Position numbers and translations under genes: made by a program. A DNA stretch of 64,000 nt. It comes from Eriocheir sinensis (taxonomy: Eukaryota; Arthropoda; Malacostraca; Decapoda; Varunidae). Within the stretch, counting starts at the first letter, position 1. The number at the start of each line of letters is the position of its first letter. Under the pieces are notes generated by a model that did not search any database, was not told the origin of the DNA, and saw only the letters and a list, made by a program, of their open reading frames with translations. Of the stretch, positions 63,931-64,000 are shown piece by piece. The stretch is taken from contig NC_066535.1 of NCBI RefSeq assembly GCF_024679095.1, positions 4,562,274-4,626,273 on the forward strand. Reading direction: 5' to 3'.

Positions 63931-64000
63931 AGTATCTATATTGTGTTTTTCGTCCTCGTTCTAAAAAATAAGTCAACCAAGTGTGTGTGTGTGTGTGTGT
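63006..64000. repeat. Pyrimidine-rich tract, (GA)n and (GT)n at the window edge
   Basis: 63006-63850 is mostly C/T with TTCC words. (GA)n at about 63859-63929 and (GT)n from about 63981 to the end. No gene. Confidence 0.85.

Overview
This window looks like nuclear DNA of an arthropod, most likely a decapod crustacean. It is eukaryotic and gene-poor, with very long introns. Dinucleotide, trinucleotide and minisatellite repeats are extremely dense, there are tRNA-derived SINEs, hAT-like and other inverted-repeat elements and CR1/L2-type LINEs, and both host genes have clear animal homologues. No prokaryotic, plasmid or CRISPR features are present. The order is an inference from repeat style and from a protein that closely resembles insect Bruchpilot.

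Two host genes lie head to head. On the minus strand, five phase-compatible exons spanning 36990 down to 3685 encode the first 176 residues of Mediator subunit 20 (MED20). The first coding exon is only 14 nt (36977-36990). The others are 18791-18930, 8016-8101, 4639-4815 and 3685-3795, and the C-terminal exon(s) must lie left of base 1. About 1.45 kb away on the plus strand, 38445-39263 is the first coding exon of a Bruchpilot/ELKS/CAST (ERC) active-zone scaffold gene. It ends at a consensus donor and no further exon was found, so the rest of the window (39264-64000) is probably its intron 1. The interval 36991-38444 should hold both promoters.

The introns are built from mobile and tandem DNA. 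From left to right they contain: SINE-1 copies (2683, 33740, 42484, 62830) and SINE-2 pieces (20196, 31630, 35040); about a dozen copies of a roughly 200-230 bp inverted-repeat element with AGGGYCGTATT-like ends; three short hAT-like elements with intact 8-bp target duplications (12473-12603, 16535-17026, 32325-33502); L2-type 3' fragments (10185, 30011, 35310); and one nearly full-length but frameshifted CR1/L2-type LINE at 55531-60119 (minus strand). That LINE has a zinc-ribbon-like ORF1 head, an SGNH esterase, an AP endonuclease and an intact reverse-transcriptase frame. Purine and pyrimidine strands are strongly segregated over kilobases.

The most unusual structures are these. (1) A roughly 15-bp minisatellite touches the MED20 exon-5 acceptor and, read on the transcribed strand, repeats a branch-point plus polypyrimidine unit about 26 times; tandem arrays also border most other MED20 exons. 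(2) The three hAT-like elements share a CTTRNNRG target and carry subterminal arrays of different short words. (3) Esterase and endonuclease share one continuous frame in the CR1-like LINE, whose 3' end is an 8-bp tandem repeat.
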